Of a stretch of DNA of 64,000 nucleotides, positions 8,200 to 17,790 are shown in pieces. The notes beneath the pieces are model-generated. The model was not told the origin of the DNA. It searched no databases and saw only the letters and a list, made by a program, of their open reading frames with translations. A program made the translations under genes and the position numbers. The stretch's first letter is position 1; each line of letters opens with the position of its first letter. The stretch lies in the NCBI RefSeq assembly GCF_020616335.1, contig NZ_CP085051.1:1736001-1800000 (forward strand). Reading direction: 5' to 3'. The stretch comes from Corynebacterium uberis. Its GTDB lineage: Bacteria > Actinomycetota > Actinomycetes > Mycobacteriales > Mycobacteriaceae.

Positions 8200-10938
8200 A
8201 TGGCCCAAGGCAAACTCGGCGGAAGCCCGTCCGACGACACCAACTTCGCCATCATCCGCGACGGCGTCGCCTCCTACCTCAATGATGCGGACCCCGAGGA
8301 GACCCGCGAGTGGATGGACTCCCTCGACGGGCTCCTCGCCGATTCCAGCCCAGAGCGCGCCCGGTACCTTATGCTGCGCCTCCTCGAACGCGCCTCGGCC
8401 AAGCGGGTCCCCCTGCCGCCGATGCTGTCCACCGACTTTGTCAACACCATCCCCACCTCCGCGGAACCCGAGTTCCCCGGCGACGAAGAAGTGGAAAAGC
8501 GCTACCGCCGCTGGATCCGGTGGAACGCGGCCATCATGGTCCACCGCGCCCAACGCCCCGGAATTGGAGTCGGCGGGCACATTTCTACCTACGCCGGCGC
8601 AGCCCCGCTCTATGAAGTCGGCTTCAACCACTTCTTCAAGGGCAAGGATCACCCCGGTGGGGGCGACCAGATCTTCTTCCAGGGCCACGCCTCCCCCGGC
8701 ATGTATGCCCGCGCCTTCCTCGAAGGCCGCCTCACCGAGGACGACCTCGACGGGTTCCGCCAAGAAGTCTCCCGCCCCCAAGGCGGGCTGCCGTCCTACC
8801 CGCACCCGCACGGCATGCCCGAGTTCTGGGAGTTTCCCACTGTCTCCATGGGCTTGGGCCCCATGGATGCCATCTACCAGGCTCGTTTCAACCGCTACCT
8901 GCATAATCGCGGCATCAAGGACACCTCCCAGCAGCACGTGTGGGCGTTCCTTGGCGACGGCGAAATGGACGAGCCGGAGTCCCGCGGCCTGCTGCAACTG
9001 GCGGCCCTGAACAACCTGGACAACTTGACCTTTGTGGTCAACTGCAACCTGCAACGCCTGGACGGGCCGGTGCGCGGCAACACCCAGATCATCCAGGAAC
9101 TGGAGTCCTTCTTCCGCGGCGCCGGTTGGTCCGTGATCAAGGTCGTCTGGGGCCGCGAATGGGACGACCTGCTGGAAAAGGACAAAGACGGCGCGCTGGT
9201 CGAGCTGATGAACTCCACCCCAGACGGGGATTATCAGACTTTCAAGGCTAACGACGGCGCCTACGTGCGCGAGCACTTCTTCGGCCGCGACCCGCGCACC
9301 CTCAAGCTCGTTGAAGACATGACCGATGAGGAAATCTGGGCCCTGCGCCGAGGTGGCCACGACTACCGCAAGATCTACGCCGCCTACCAGCGCGCGCTGG
9401 CCACCAAGGACCGCCCCACCGTCATCCTCGCCCACACCATCAAGGGCTACGGGCTGGGCCACAACTTTGAGGGCCGTAACGCCACCCACCAGATGAAGAA
9501 GCTCACGCTGGAAGACCTCAAGCTCTTCCGCGACAAGCAGGGCATTCCCATCAGCGACGAGGCCTTAGAAAAGGACCCCTACCTGCCGCCCTACTTCCAC
9601 CCCGGCGAAGACTCCCCCGAGATCGCCTACATGCTCGAGCGCCGCCGCGAGCTCGGCGGATTCCTGCCCGAACGCCGCACCACCTACGACCCGATCCACG
9701 TGCCGGATCTGGACAAGCTGCGCTCCATCCGAAAGGGCTCCGGCAAGCAGCAGGTAGCCACCACCATGGCCGTGGTGCGCACCTTTAAAGAGCTCATGCG
9801 CGACGCCGATATTAAGGACCGCCTGGTGCCCATCATCCCCGATGAGGCCCGCACCTTTGGCATGGACTCCTGGTTCCCCACCCTGAAGATCTACAACTCG
9901 CACGGCCAAAACTACGTGCCGGTGGACCATGACCTCATGCTGTCCTACCGCGAGGCCACCGACGGCCAGATCCTCCACGAGGGCATCAATGAGGCCGGCT
10001 CCGTCGCCTCCTTCATCGCCGCCGGAACCTCCTATGCCACCCAGGGCGTGGCCATGATCCCGCTGTACATCTTCTACTCGATGTTCGGCTTCCAGCGCAC
10101 CGGCGACTCCATCTGGGCCGCCGGCGACCAGATGGCCCGCGGCTTCCTGCTCGGCGCCACCGCCGGGCGCACCACGCTGACCGGCGAAGGTCTCCAGCAC
10201 ATGGATGGCCACTCCCAGGTGCTGGCATCCACCAACCCCGCGGTGGTCTCCTACGACCCGGCGTTTGCCTTCGAACTGGCCCACATCATTCGCGAGGGCA
10301 TCGACCGCATGTACGGGCCCGAGCGCGGCGAGAACGTCATGTACTACCTGACGATCTACAACGAGCCCGTCCACCAGCCCGCCGAGCCAGAAAACCTGGA
10401 CGTCGAGGGCCTGCACAAGGGCATCTACCTCTACGACGAGGGCAGCGAGGGCACCCACGAGGCGTCCATCCTGGCCTCCGGAATCGGCATGCAGGCTGCG
10501 CTGAAGGCCCAAGAGATCCTGGCCGAGCAATTCGACGTGCGGGCCGCCATCTTCTCCGTCACCTCCTGGGTGGAACTGGCGCGCGAAGGCGCGGCGCTGG
10601 CCAAGCAGGAGCTGCGCAACCCCAGCGATTCGCCGCAGGAAGCGTTTGCCACCACGCAGCTGAAGAAGGCCTCCGGGCCCTACGTGGCGGTCTCTGACTT
10701 TGCTACGGACCTGCAAGAGCAGATCCGCCAGTACGTGCCGGGGCGCTACACCGTCCTGGGTGCAGATGGCTTCGGCTTCTCCGATACGCGCCCGGCCGCA
10801 CGCCGGTACTTCAACATCGACGCCGAATCCGTGGTGGTTGCCGTGCTCACGGGCCTGGCCCGCGACGGCAAGATCGACATCGAGGTTGCCCAGCGTGCCG
10901 CGAAGGACTTCAAGCTGGATGACCCCACCGCCGTCTAG
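8200..10938 (+). CDS. aceE: Pyruvate dehydrogenase E1 component (homodimeric)
   Basis: This 912-residue homodimeric E1 decarboxylates pyruvate and passes the acetyl group to lipoyl-E2, feeding acetyl-CoA to the TCA cycle. The sequence matches what I recall of corynebacterial AceE almost throughout ([39 protein letters not shown]). The thiamine-diphosphate motif [10 protein letters not shown]...[10 protein letters not shown] begins near residue 252, and [17 protein letters not shown] and [11 protein letters not shown] lie in the pyrimidine-binding domain. The start at ATG 8200 has AAGAGGAG 11 bp upstream. It is monocistronic, ending at a strong hairpin shared with the convergent hydrolase gene. 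Confidence 0.98.
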   Translation: MAQGKLGGSPSDDTNFAIIRDGVASYLNDADPEETREWMDSLDGLLADSSPERARYLMLRLLERASAKRVPLPPMLSTDFVNTIPTSAEPEFPGDEEVEKRYRRWIRWNAAIMVHRAQRPGIGVGGHISTYAGAAPLYEVGFNHFFKGKDHPGGGDQIFFQGHASPGMYARAFLEGRLTEDDLDGFRQEVSRPQGGLPSYPHPHGMPEFWEFPTVSMGLGPMDAIYQARFNRYLHNRGIKDTSQQHVWAFLGDGEMDEPESRGLLQLAALNNLDNLTFVVNCNLQRLDGPVRGNTQIIQELESFFRGAGWSVIKVVWGREWDDLLEKDKDGALVELMNSTPDGDYQTFKANDGAYVREHFFGRDPRTLKLVEDMTDEEIWALRRGGHDYRKIYAAYQRALATKDRPTVILAHTIKGYGLGHNFEGRNATHQMKKLTLEDLKLFRDKQGIPISDEALEKDPYLPPYFHPGEDSPEIAYMLERRRELGGFLPERRTTYDPIHVPDLDKLRSIRKGSGKQQVATTMAVVRTFKELMRDADIKDRLVPIIPDEARTFGMDSWFPTLKIYNSHGQNYVPVDHDLMLSYREATDGQILHEGINEAGSVASFIAAGTSYATQGVAMIPLYIFYSMFGFQRTGDSIWAAGDQMARGFLLGATAGRTTLTGEGLQHMDGHSQVLASTNPAVVSYDPAFAFELAHIIREGIDRMYGPERGENVMYYLTIYNEPVHQPAEPENLDVEGLHKGIYLYDEGSEGTHEASILASGIGMQAALKAQEILAEQFDVRAAIFSVTSWVELAREGAALAKQELRNPSDSPQEAFATTQLKKASGPYVAVSDFATDLQEQIRQYVPGRYTVLGADGFGFSDTRPAARRYFNIDAESVVVAVLTGLARDGKIDIEVAQRAAKDFKLDDPTAV

Positions 10939-11020
10939 GAGGACGGGACGCTAGCACCCTGCGGCGTCCCCCGCCCCACCCCACCCGCTCCGCTGCCGAT
11001 AGCGGTACCAGCGGTAGTTC

Positions 11021-11068
11021 CTGCCACCCCCACCCCGGGCTATGCGCCCTGGGGCTTGGGGGTGGCAG
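11021..11068. terminator. Bidirectional terminator between convergent genes
   Basis: CTGCCACCCCCA (11021-11032) pairs perfectly with TGGGGGTGGCAG (11057-11068), and the inner bases CCCCGGGC/GCCCTGGGG extend the stem. It lies between the stop of aceE and the stop of the convergent hydrolase gene, so it can serve both. Confidence 0.85.
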
Positions 11069-11076
11069 CGTGCGTT

Positions 11077-12093
11077 CTAGGCGATGGCGGCAAGCAGCCC
11101 GTCAATCGCCTTATTGACAATCCCCGGCGACTCCAGAATCACCATGTGCCCGGCCCCGTGGGCGGTCATCTGCCAGGCCCGCGGCCAGACCTCATGGATC
11201 CGGGTGGCTTGAGACATCGGAGTGACGTCATCTTTATCCCCGACGATGATGTAGCCGGGGATGTCTGCCAGGTAGGGGCCCACTTCCAGTTCATTGTGCT
11301 TTTGCAGGTCATCAAAGAATCCCACATAGGTCTCTAGCGGCGTCTCATGGATCATGGCCGCGTGGAACTCAATGAGCTTGTAGTTGGTGGGGCGCCGGAA
11401 GACGGCGACGGCCAGCCCCGGGGCAATCACGGAGGTGACCGCATCGCGGAACTTGTCTGCCTCCTCGGGGGCAATCTCTGCGGCCTCATAGACCTTCTCT
11501 GCAACCGGGGAAGCCAGAATCTGCGGCACTCCCTGGGCCGACAGCTCCTCGATGGACGTGGAGATGACAATGAGCCCGGCGATGCGCGACCTGATGTCGC
11601 TCGGCGCGCGGCGAATGACGTTGAAAGCCGCCAATCCGCCAAGAGAGTGGCCCACCAGGATGAGCGGGCCGGAGGGAGCCGCCGCGTGGATGACCTCCAT
11701 GACGTCATCGGCTTCCCCATCGACGGTGCACTTGTCCGGGGACACTTTCCCGGTCTGCCCGTGACCACGCAGGTCTACAAGCAGGCCCCGCACGGTGGGC
11801 TGATGCTCCTTGAGGTAGTCCGCCTGGAGGAAATAGGCCTCCGCTGCGAGGGTGAAACCGTGAATGAAAACCACGGTCGCGGTGGGGTTGGTATCGCACC
11901 CGGTGACGTAGTAGTGGACGTCCACGCCGTCCGAATTCACCTTGCCGGTGCGCACCACATCGGTAAGGCCGGGCTTGCGGTTATGCGAATGCAAAGCCCC
12001 GCGTTCGAGGGCAATTCGGCGCCTCCCGCCGGGGGTCAGGCGGCGAATCCAGCTGCGTACCAGCGCGGTGGCGGAAGAGACAAGGTCGCTCAT
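11077..12093 (-). CDS. Alpha/beta-fold hydrolase
   Basis: This 338-residue cytoplasmic hydrolase has an oxyanion strand VVFIHGFTL, a VDLRGHGQTG turn, nucleophile GHSLGG, an acid loop IIVGDKDDVTP and a catalytic His in GAGHMV. It has no signal peptide. The start MSDLVSS at 12093 is chosen; an in-frame ATG 27 bp upstream is possible. The substrate is unknown, probably an ester or thioester. It is divergent from the acyl carrier protein gene with about 60 bp between them, so a lipid-related role is possible. Confidence 0.88.
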   Translation of the reverse strand: MSDLVSSATALVRSWIRRLTPGGRRRIALERGALHSHNRKPGLTDVVRTGKVNSDGVDVHYYVTGCDTNPTATVVFIHGFTLAAEAYFLQADYLKEHQPTVRGLLVDLRGHGQTGKVSPDKCTVDGEADDVMEVIHAAAPSGPLILVGHSLGGLAAFNVIRRAPSDIRSRIAGLIVISTSIEELSAQGVPQILASPVAEKVYEAAEIAPEEADKFRDAVTSVIAPGLAVAVFRRPTNYKLIEFHAAMIHETPLETYVGFFDDLQKHNELEVGPYLADIPGYIIVGDKDDVTPMSQATRIHEVWPRAWQMTAHGAGHMVILESPGIVNKAIDGLLAAIA

Positions 12094-12154
12094 CGCTACA
12101 ATCTTACATACGCCCTGCACAACGCCAGCTCATTTGAAAGGGAGTGCCGCGCCC

Positions 12155-12469
12155 ATGGGAAATCTTGCCGCGCAGCTTGCCGCTAAGTTCAATACTCCAA
12201 CGCCTCAGGAGGAGCAGAACACCGTTGCGGCGGGTGGTTCTACCCTGGCGCAGCTGGCGGCGCTGATAGAACAGACCACCGGCATTGAGGCCAAGACCGT
12301 CACCGCAGAGACTGATCTGCGGGACGTGCATCGGGTCAATTCGCTTGCACTAGTAGAACTGGTGGTCAAGGCGGAGGAGCATTTTGGGGTGCGCATTGAG
12401 GGCTCAGCGGCCCAACAGCTGCGCTACGCGGGGGATTTTGTGCGGTTTATTGAGCAGCACCAGGACTGA
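12155..12469 (+). CDS. Acyl carrier protein
   Basis: The protein is 104 residues with a 25-residue N-terminal tail and then a typical ACP helix bundle. The phosphopantetheine site would be Ser63 in RVNSLALVELVVKAEEHFGV. Canonical ACPs have Asp-Ser-Leu; here the residue before the serine is Asn, which is uncommon. GAAAGGGAG lies 11 bp upstream of the ATG. Corynebacteria make fatty acids with type I synthases, so this ACP probably serves another acyl transfer. It is followed by the HAD phosphatase after 36 bp. Confidence 0.9.
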   Translation: MGNLAAQLAAKFNTPTPQEEQNTVAAGGSTLAQLAALIEQTTGIEAKTVTAETDLRDVHRVNSLALVELVVKAEEHFGVRIEGSAAQQLRYAGDFVRFIEQHQD

Positions 12470-12505
12470 CTGTCCCTGCCGGGGCGAACAAGGCACAATG
12501 GTGGC

Positions 12506-13315
12506 ATGTGTGCGAACATTTCCTACCTTTCTGACATGGATGGCGTCCTGATCAAGGAAGGTGACATGATCCCCGGTGCTGATGCGTTCTTGCAGGCCCT
12601 GGCTGATCACGATGTCAATTTCATGGTCCTGACCAACAATTCCATCCATACTCCTCGGGACTTGTCCGCACGGCTGCGCGCCACGGGCCTGCACGTTCCC
12701 CCGGAGCGCATTTGGACCTCTGCCACGGCGACCGCCCACTTCCTTCAGTCTCAGGAGCCGGATGGGCGTGCCTATGTGTTGGGCGAGTCCGGCCTGACCA
12801 CCGGGCTGCACGAGGCCGGCTGGATCCTCACTGACACGGACCCGGAGTTTGTGGTCTTGGGCGAGACCCGGACCTATTCCTTCGAGGCAATCACCAAGGC
12901 CATCAACCTCATCCGCGACGGTGCCCGGTTTATTTGCACCAACCCGGATGTCACCGGGCCGGCCCCGCTTGGGGTGCTGCCGGCGACCGGCTCGGTGGCC
13001 GCGTTGATCACTGCCGCCACCGGTCAAGAGCCCTACTACGTGGGCAAGCCGAATCCGGTGATGATGCGCTCTGCCCTCAACACCATTGGGGCGCACTCCG
13101 AGTCCACGGTGATGATCGGCGACCGGATGGACACTGACGTCAAGTCTGGCCTGGAGGCCGGCATGCGGACCATTTTGGTGCGTTCGGGAATCTCGGACGA
13201 CGCCTCCGTGGGCCGCTACCCCTTCCGCCCCACGCGCATCATCGACTCTGTGGCGGACCTTATTGATTCCTGGGACGACCCCTTTGGGGACGGTTCCTTT
13301 GCTGAGGAAGAGTAG
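12506..13315 (+). CDS. HAD-superfamily sugar phosphatase, NagD-like
   Basis: This 269-residue HAD class IIA phosphatase contains motif I SDMDGVLIKEG, with the nucleophile and general-acid aspartates. It also has motif II VLTNNS, the lysine motif YYVGKPNPVMM, and motif III/IV MIGDRMDTDVKSGLEAGM. Such enzymes dephosphorylate small sugar phosphates or nucleotides in the cytosol, and the substrate cannot be told from sequence. It sits 36 bp after the ACP gene and is likely cotranscribed with it. Confidence 0.92.
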   Translation: MCANISYLSDMDGVLIKEGDMIPGADAFLQALADHDVNFMVLTNNSIHTPRDLSARLRATGLHVPPERIWTSATATAHFLQSQEPDGRAYVLGESGLTTGLHEAGWILTDTDPEFVVLGETRTYSFEAITKAINLIRDGARFICTNPDVTGPAPLGVLPATGSVAALITAATGQEPYYVGKPNPVMMRSALNTIGAHSESTVMIGDRMDTDVKSGLEAGMRTILVRSGISDDASVGRYPFRPTRIIDSVADLIDSWDDPFGDGSFAEEE

Positions 13316-13399
13316 ACCGGCGAACGTCGTTAAGTAATTGAGCGAGGTACGCCTTTCCTGTGTAAACTCTGGTTGGTATCAACAGGAAGGACCTTGATC

Positions 13400-14167
13400 A
13401 TGGGTAAGGGAGTTAGCGGCGCCATCATGTCCCTGCTGGGCGCCAAACCCACCACATTGCGCGTCACCGGAACTGAGCAGATCACCGACCGCTACCTGCG
13501 CATTCACTGCGTCGGCCCGGATTTGGTCTCCGCGGAACACACCCACCCCGCCGACTACCTGCGCGGATGGTTCCCGGATCCGAACAATCCGAACAAGCAG
13601 TACCAGCGCGGGTACACCATCCGCAACGTGGACCTTAACCAGGGCACCTTTGACCTCGACTTTGTGCTCCACGAACCGGCCGGCCCCGCATCCACCTGGG
13701 CCAAAAACTGCGCCCCGGGCGATGAGCTGGAAGCCACCTACTACAACACCAACCCCTTCGTCTTGCCGGATCCGCTGCCCAAGGGAGTAGTCCTTTTCGC
13801 CGATCTCGCCGGCTATCCGGCGGTCTATGACATCGCCGACCACCTGGTGTCTACCCCCGAAACCGCGGATCTGCCGGTGGAGATCCACATGATCCGCCAC
13901 CACGCCACCGACGAGGACATGCCGCTTCCCGACGCCCCCCACCTCACCGTCACCTGGCACGACTACGTCAGCGACGGCACCGCCGCCCTCGCCGCGGCAC
14001 AAGACACCCGGTACCGGGGCTGGTATGTGTGGATCAGCGCCGATACCCGCTCAACGCTGAAATGCCGGTCAGCCGCCAAGCGCGAACTCCAGGCCGACAA
14101 GGAGCATCTCCACGCCCATGCGTACTGGTCTCCCGGTAAACAGATGGGCACCTCCCGCGAGAATTAA
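13400..14167 (+). CDS. Siderophore-interacting protein (FAD-dependent ferric reductase family)
   Basis: This 255-residue protein has an N-terminal FAD-binding domain with the RGYTIRNVD flavin motif and FVLHEPAGPASTWAKNCAPGD. The C-terminal SIP domain has LFADLAGYPAVYDIAD and the closing HLHAHAYWSPGKQ. Family members reduce ferric siderophores in the cytoplasm with NAD(P)H. ATG 13400 is preferred, with AGGAAGG upstream, over a GTG at 13373. No iron box is obvious upstream. There is no siderophore transporter alongside. Confidence 0.9.
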   Translation: MGKGVSGAIMSLLGAKPTTLRVTGTEQITDRYLRIHCVGPDLVSAEHTHPADYLRGWFPDPNNPNKQYQRGYTIRNVDLNQGTFDLDFVLHEPAGPASTWAKNCAPGDELEATYYNTNPFVLPDPLPKGVVLFADLAGYPAVYDIADHLVSTPETADLPVEIHMIRHHATDEDMPLPDAPHLTVTWHDYVSDGTAALAAAQDTRYRGWYVWISADTRSTLKCRSAAKRELQADKEHLHAHAYWSPGKQMGTSREN

Positions 14168-14449
14168 CACTCCCCTCCGCCCACCCACTGGCGGCTGCGG
14201 CACCGGTTAACCAAAGTTTTTTGGCCCGCCGCGGCTGCCTTTTTGCGCTGGTCGAGGGGTAAAAGCAGGCCCATCACGCACCGTGGAAAAAGCATATGCG
14301 ACGGCACGAATGCACTAAGGCCGCTAGCCTCGTGGTGACAGGCTGTAAATCAGTTGTTGATCAATCGTGGATCCATTGTGTGTCCATTGTGGATCCATTG
14401 TGGACCGACAGTCGATCACCGTTAGGTATTTGTACAGAGAGGACACAAT
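14168..14449 (+). promoter_or_regulatory. Regulatory region upstream of oleate hydratase
   Basis: This 282-bp gap contains the 11-bp spaced repeats listed separately, an A/T patch at about 14212-14222 and a ribosome site AGAGAGGACA at 14436-14445. No gene is visible. Confidence 0.6.
14372..14402. promoter_or_regulatory. Three TCCATTGTG repeats with 11-bp period
   Basis: TCCATTGTG occurs at 14372-14380, 14383-14391 and 14394-14402, an exact 11-bp step, which places the copies on about the same DNA face. GATC flanks the array on both sides. The array ends 47 bp before the oleate hydratase start, a position fitting an operator that blocks or contacts RNA polymerase. Confidence 0.65.
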
Positions 14450-16270
14450 ATGGCAACCCGTCGCCAGGATGTCTACCAAAAGACCTTCCCCACCGACGCT
14501 CGCGGGAACCGCTACGTGCTCAATGACATGGGCAAGTACATCGAGAACATTCCCGTCGCCCCCGAAGATATTGCACAACGCAAGGCCTACTTTGTCGGTG
14601 CGGGCATTGGCAACCTCATCGCCGCCGGATTCCTCATCCGCGACGGCCAGCTCCCCCCGGAGAACATCACCTTCCTGGAGGCGGGGCGCGCCAACGGCGG
14701 TAGCTTCGACGGCGCCGGCAACAACGAGGACGGCTTTATCACCCGCGGCGGACGCGAAATGGGCCAACACTTCGAGTGCTTCTGGGACATCATGAAGGAC
14801 GTCCCGGCGATCGAAATGGACGCCCCACACACGGTGCTCGACGAGTTCCGACTGACCAACGAATCTGACCCCAACCTGTCCAACTGCCGCATCATCCGCG
14901 ATCGCGCCCAGGTGCGCCTGAAGAACCCGGAGATGGGGCTGTCCAAGCGCAGCCAGCTCGAAGTGGTCAAGCTGTTCCTCGCCCGCGAGGAAGACACCTA
15001 CGGCAAGACCATTGAAGACTGGTTCGGCGAGGACTTCATGAAGTCCAATTTCTACACCCTCTGGGCCTCCATGTTCGCCTTCCAGGACTACCAGTCGCTC
15101 ACTGAGATGAAGCGCTACATGCACCGCTTCGTGCAGTACCTACCCGGCTTCCCGGACATGTCCTGCCTGCGCTTTTCCAAGTACAACCAGTACACCTCCT
15201 TCATCGAGCCGCTGGAGAAGAAGCTGCGCGATCAGGGCGTGAACTTCCGCGGCGGCGTGCTGGTGACAGACCTCGACGTGGAGTACCGCTCCGGCGCCAA
15301 GAACACCCCCGGCGCGACCTTCGCTGTCACCGCGATCAAGGCGACCGTCGATGGTAAGGAAGAGATCATCAACGTCGATGACCGCGACCTGGTCATTGTC
15401 ACCAACGGCTCGCTCACGGACTGCTCCGGCTACGGCGACATGAACACCGTGCCCCCCTTCCACAAGGACAAGCTGGGCGATAGCTTCGCGCTGTGGAAGA
15501 ACATCGCCGCGAAGATCCCCGGCGCGGGACGCCCCGAGGTCTTTTGCAGCGACCCGGACAAGACCGTCTGGGAGTCCATCAGCTTCAACTTCTTCGGCGG
15601 CTATGACAACCCCTTCAACGCCAAGCTGCGGGAGCTGTCTACCAACGATGTCTTCTCCGGTAAGACTGTTACCGGCGGCGTGATCACCGCCCAGGATTCA
15701 CCCTGGTTGGCCAGCATCACGGTCAACAGGCAGCCGCAGTTCCCGGGGCAGGAAGACGGCCTGTGTGTCGCCTGGGCTTATGGCCTGCACCCCTGGGAGA
15801 AGGGAACGGTGACGGGCAAGCCGATGCTGGAGTGCACCGGCGAGGAGATTCTCCGCGAGTTCTGCTACCACTTTGGCATCGCGGATTCTGACGTTGCCAC
15901 CGTCATTGCCAAGTCCAAGGTGCGCCTGGCAACCATGCCGTACATCACCTCCCAGTTCCAGCCCCGCACCGCTGGCGATCGCCCCTGGCCTGTGCCGGAT
16001 GGCTCCCTGAACCTCGGGTTTACCGGCCAGTTCGTGGAGACCCCCGACGACTGCGTGTTCACCACGGAAGGGTCCGCACGCACCGGCCAGATGGCCGTCT
16101 ACGGCCTGCTCAAGCTGGACCGTGACATCCCGCCGATCTACCCCGTCCAATATGACATCCGGGCCCTGCTGCACTCCGCCAAGGCACTGGGTGACGGCCA
16201 CCTGCCGGGCGAGAAGCTGCTGCGGCGTCTGCTGCGCAACACCTACTACGAGAATTTGCTTCCCCAGTAG
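14450..16270 (+). CDS. Oleate hydratase (myosin-cross-reactive antigen family)
   Basis: This 606-residue FAD protein adds water to the cis-9 double bond of oleate and related acids, giving 10-hydroxy fatty acids. It has the N-terminal dinucleotide fold GAGIGNLIAAGFLIRDG and FLEAGRANGGSFDGAG, then the family's TRGGREMGQHFECFWD block holding the catalytic Glu. YNQYTSFIEPLEKKL, WASMFAFQDYQSLTEMKRY and LNLGFTGQFVE are also family blocks. The length is typical. It is probably membrane-associated in function and used to detoxify host or skin fatty acids. Regulation by the three upstream repeats is inferred. Confidence 0.96.
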   Translation: MATRRQDVYQKTFPTDARGNRYVLNDMGKYIENIPVAPEDIAQRKAYFVGAGIGNLIAAGFLIRDGQLPPENITFLEAGRANGGSFDGAGNNEDGFITRGGREMGQHFECFWDIMKDVPAIEMDAPHTVLDEFRLTNESDPNLSNCRIIRDRAQVRLKNPEMGLSKRSQLEVVKLFLAREEDTYGKTIEDWFGEDFMKSNFYTLWASMFAFQDYQSLTEMKRYMHRFVQYLPGFPDMSCLRFSKYNQYTSFIEPLEKKLRDQGVNFRGGVLVTDLDVEYRSGAKNTPGATFAVTAIKATVDGKEEIINVDDRDLVIVTNGSLTDCSGYGDMNTVPPFHKDKLGDSFALWKNIAAKIPGAGRPEVFCSDPDKTVWESISFNFFGGYDNPFNAKLRELSTNDVFSGKTVTGGVITAQDSPWLASITVNRQPQFPGQEDGLCVAWAYGLHPWEKGTVTGKPMLECTGEEILREFCYHFGIADSDVATVIAKSKVRLATMPYITSQFQPRTAGDRPWPVPDGSLNLGFTGQFVETPDDCVFTTEGSARTGQMAVYGLLKLDRDIPPIYPVQYDIRALLHSAKALGDGHLPGEKLLRRLLRNTYYENLLPQ

Positions 16271-16295
16271 GGTTCCCGTCGGGTAACCGCCCGCA

Positions 16296-16321
16296 CCCCG
16301 GGGTCTTCGCGAGCCCGGGGG
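16296..16321. terminator. GC-rich hairpin after oleate hydratase
   Basis: CCCCGGGG and the facing CCCGGGGG enclose TCTTCGCGAG. It lies between the convergent oleate hydratase and hypothetical genes. It lacks a T-run. Confidence 0.55.
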
Positions 16322-16324
16322 CTA

Positions 16325-16738
16325 CTAGCCCGCCCACCCCGCCTGCGGATCCGGCCACCAGTGCCGGTCATCGGGCGGGGTGGGCGCGTTAAGGCTGGCT
16401 GTTTGCGCCCGGGCGCCGGGCCCCTCCCTGAGTGCCTGGGCAAATCGGGCCAGCTGCTCGCTCGGTGCGCAAATGATCTGCCGGCACCCCACTGTTTCAC
16501 GCCCCTCGCGCCTCCAGCGGGTGCACCAGGACGCTTCTAGGGGGTCGGCCCCGGGTAGTACCCATTGGCACTGCTCGTCTAGGTAATCAAGCATGAGGCT
16601 TTCGACGTCGCGGCGCGCGCCGTTCGGCAGGCCGCTGATACACAGCACAGCCATGCGGGCCCCGGGTGGGGCCCAGGGGCCGGTGGGCAGGTCCGTGGTG
16701 TCCGGGCGGGGGTGGGTGGCGGTGATGGGGGAAGACAT
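16325..16738 (-). CDS. Hypothetical protein
   Basis: This 137-residue protein is not recognised. It is rich in Pro, Trp, Arg and Cys, with no signal peptide or membrane segment. The core MAVLCISGLPNGARRDVES and the phrase VGCRQIICAPSEQLARF look like a small alpha/beta domain. The ATG at 16738 has AAGGAG 11 bp upstream, which supports a real gene. It lies alone between the oleate hydratase and serine hydrolase genes. Confidence 0.6.
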   Translation of the reverse strand: MSSPITATHPRPDTTDLPTGPWAPPGARMAVLCISGLPNGARRDVESLMLDYLDEQCQWVLPGADPLEASWCTRWRREGRETVGCRQIICAPSEQLARFAQALREGPGARAQTASLNAPTPPDDRHWWPDPQAGWAG

Positions 16739-16939
16739 GGGTAATCAGGCTCCTTGGTCAGGGCGCGGTCGCCAGGCTCGGCGAACACTCGCGGCGTTTG
16801 TCTTCCCCTACAAACGCAGCTGACTTCATTGCTTCGACGCCATCGGTGGGCGTCGGCGACACCCGCGATTGTGCCCGTCGCGCCCGCAGCCCGCTAACCT
16901 TCAACCACCACTTGACACCCCCGTTTAATAAAGTTCAAC

Positions 16940-17779
16940 TTAAGGGTTAGCTTCGCTTGTCGACGCCCCACCCCCGCTCACCGCCTCCCAGACCTGCTGG
17001 TTTAGCGGTGCCCACGCCTCGCGCGCCCAGGGCCCAAACTCCCGATCCGTCAGCGCCACCATCGCAGCCCCGGACCCCGGATCCAGCCACAGGTACGTCC
17101 CGCTCATACCAAAATGGCCAACCGTCTCCGCGGGCATAGCAGGCCCCGTCCAATGCGGATCCTTGTTCCCCCGGATTTCAAACCCCAGCCCCCACGGGCA
17201 GGGCTTGTGCATGCCGTAGCCGGGGACCACTCCCCGTAGCTGCGGCCACTGCACACTCCACGCCTCAGCCAGCGTCGAGGAATCCAGCAGCCGCGGCTCC
17301 CGTAGTTCCCCCACAAACGCGGCCATGTCTGCGCCAGTCGAGCGCGCCCCATGCCCCGCCGAACCATAAAGCTGTGTATTCCCCATCCCCAGTGGCTCAG
17401 TCACCGCCTCGTGGAGGTACTGCGCGAACCCCATCCCCGTAGCCTGTTCCACTTGGGTGGCCAGGGCCTCAAAACCGGCCGAGGAATACACGCGCCGCTG
17501 CCCCACCGGACGCACCGGGTCGCCGTGGGCAAAGCCCAACCCTGACGCGTGAGCCAGCAAATGGCGCACCGTTGACCCCTGCGGGCCAGCAGGCTGATCA
17601 AGCTCAATAGCGCCCTCTTCCACCGCGATGAGCACCGCGTACGCCGCCAGCAGCTTGGTCACCGACGCCAACTCAAAAACCCGGTCCGTCTCCCCCGCCT
17701 GCCAGGTACCACCAGGTGCCATCACCACCGCACCGAAGTGGTCTACCGGCCAATCAGCTAAGGGATCAAGCACGCTCAT
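16940..17779 (-). CDS. Serine hydrolase, beta-lactamase/class C family
   Basis: This 279-residue protein has the SxxK motif in ELASVTKLLAAY, a YSS tyrosine motif in RRVYSSAGFEAL and a C-terminal GHFGMSGTYLWLDP block. That is the pattern of beta-lactamase-like esterases and D,D-peptidases. No signal peptide is evident, so it is probably a cytosolic esterase or amidase rather than a resistance enzyme. The start is ATG 17779, with a GTG two codons upstream as an alternative. The C-terminus reads through a one-mismatch copy of the dispersed 13-mer. Confidence 0.85.
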   Translation of the reverse strand: MSVLDPLADWPVDHFGAVVMAPGGTWQAGETDRVFELASVTKLLAAYAVLIAVEEGAIELDQPAGPQGSTVRHLLAHASGLGFAHGDPVRPVGQRRVYSSAGFEALATQVEQATGMGFAQYLHEAVTEPLGMGNTQLYGSAGHGARSTGADMAAFVGELREPRLLDSSTLAEAWSVQWPQLRGVVPGYGMHKPCPWGLGFEIRGNKDPHWTGPAMPAETVGHFGMSGTYLWLDPGSGAAMVALTDREFGPWAREAWAPLNQQVWEAVSGGGASTSEANP

Positions 17780-17790
17780 GCCCACCGATC

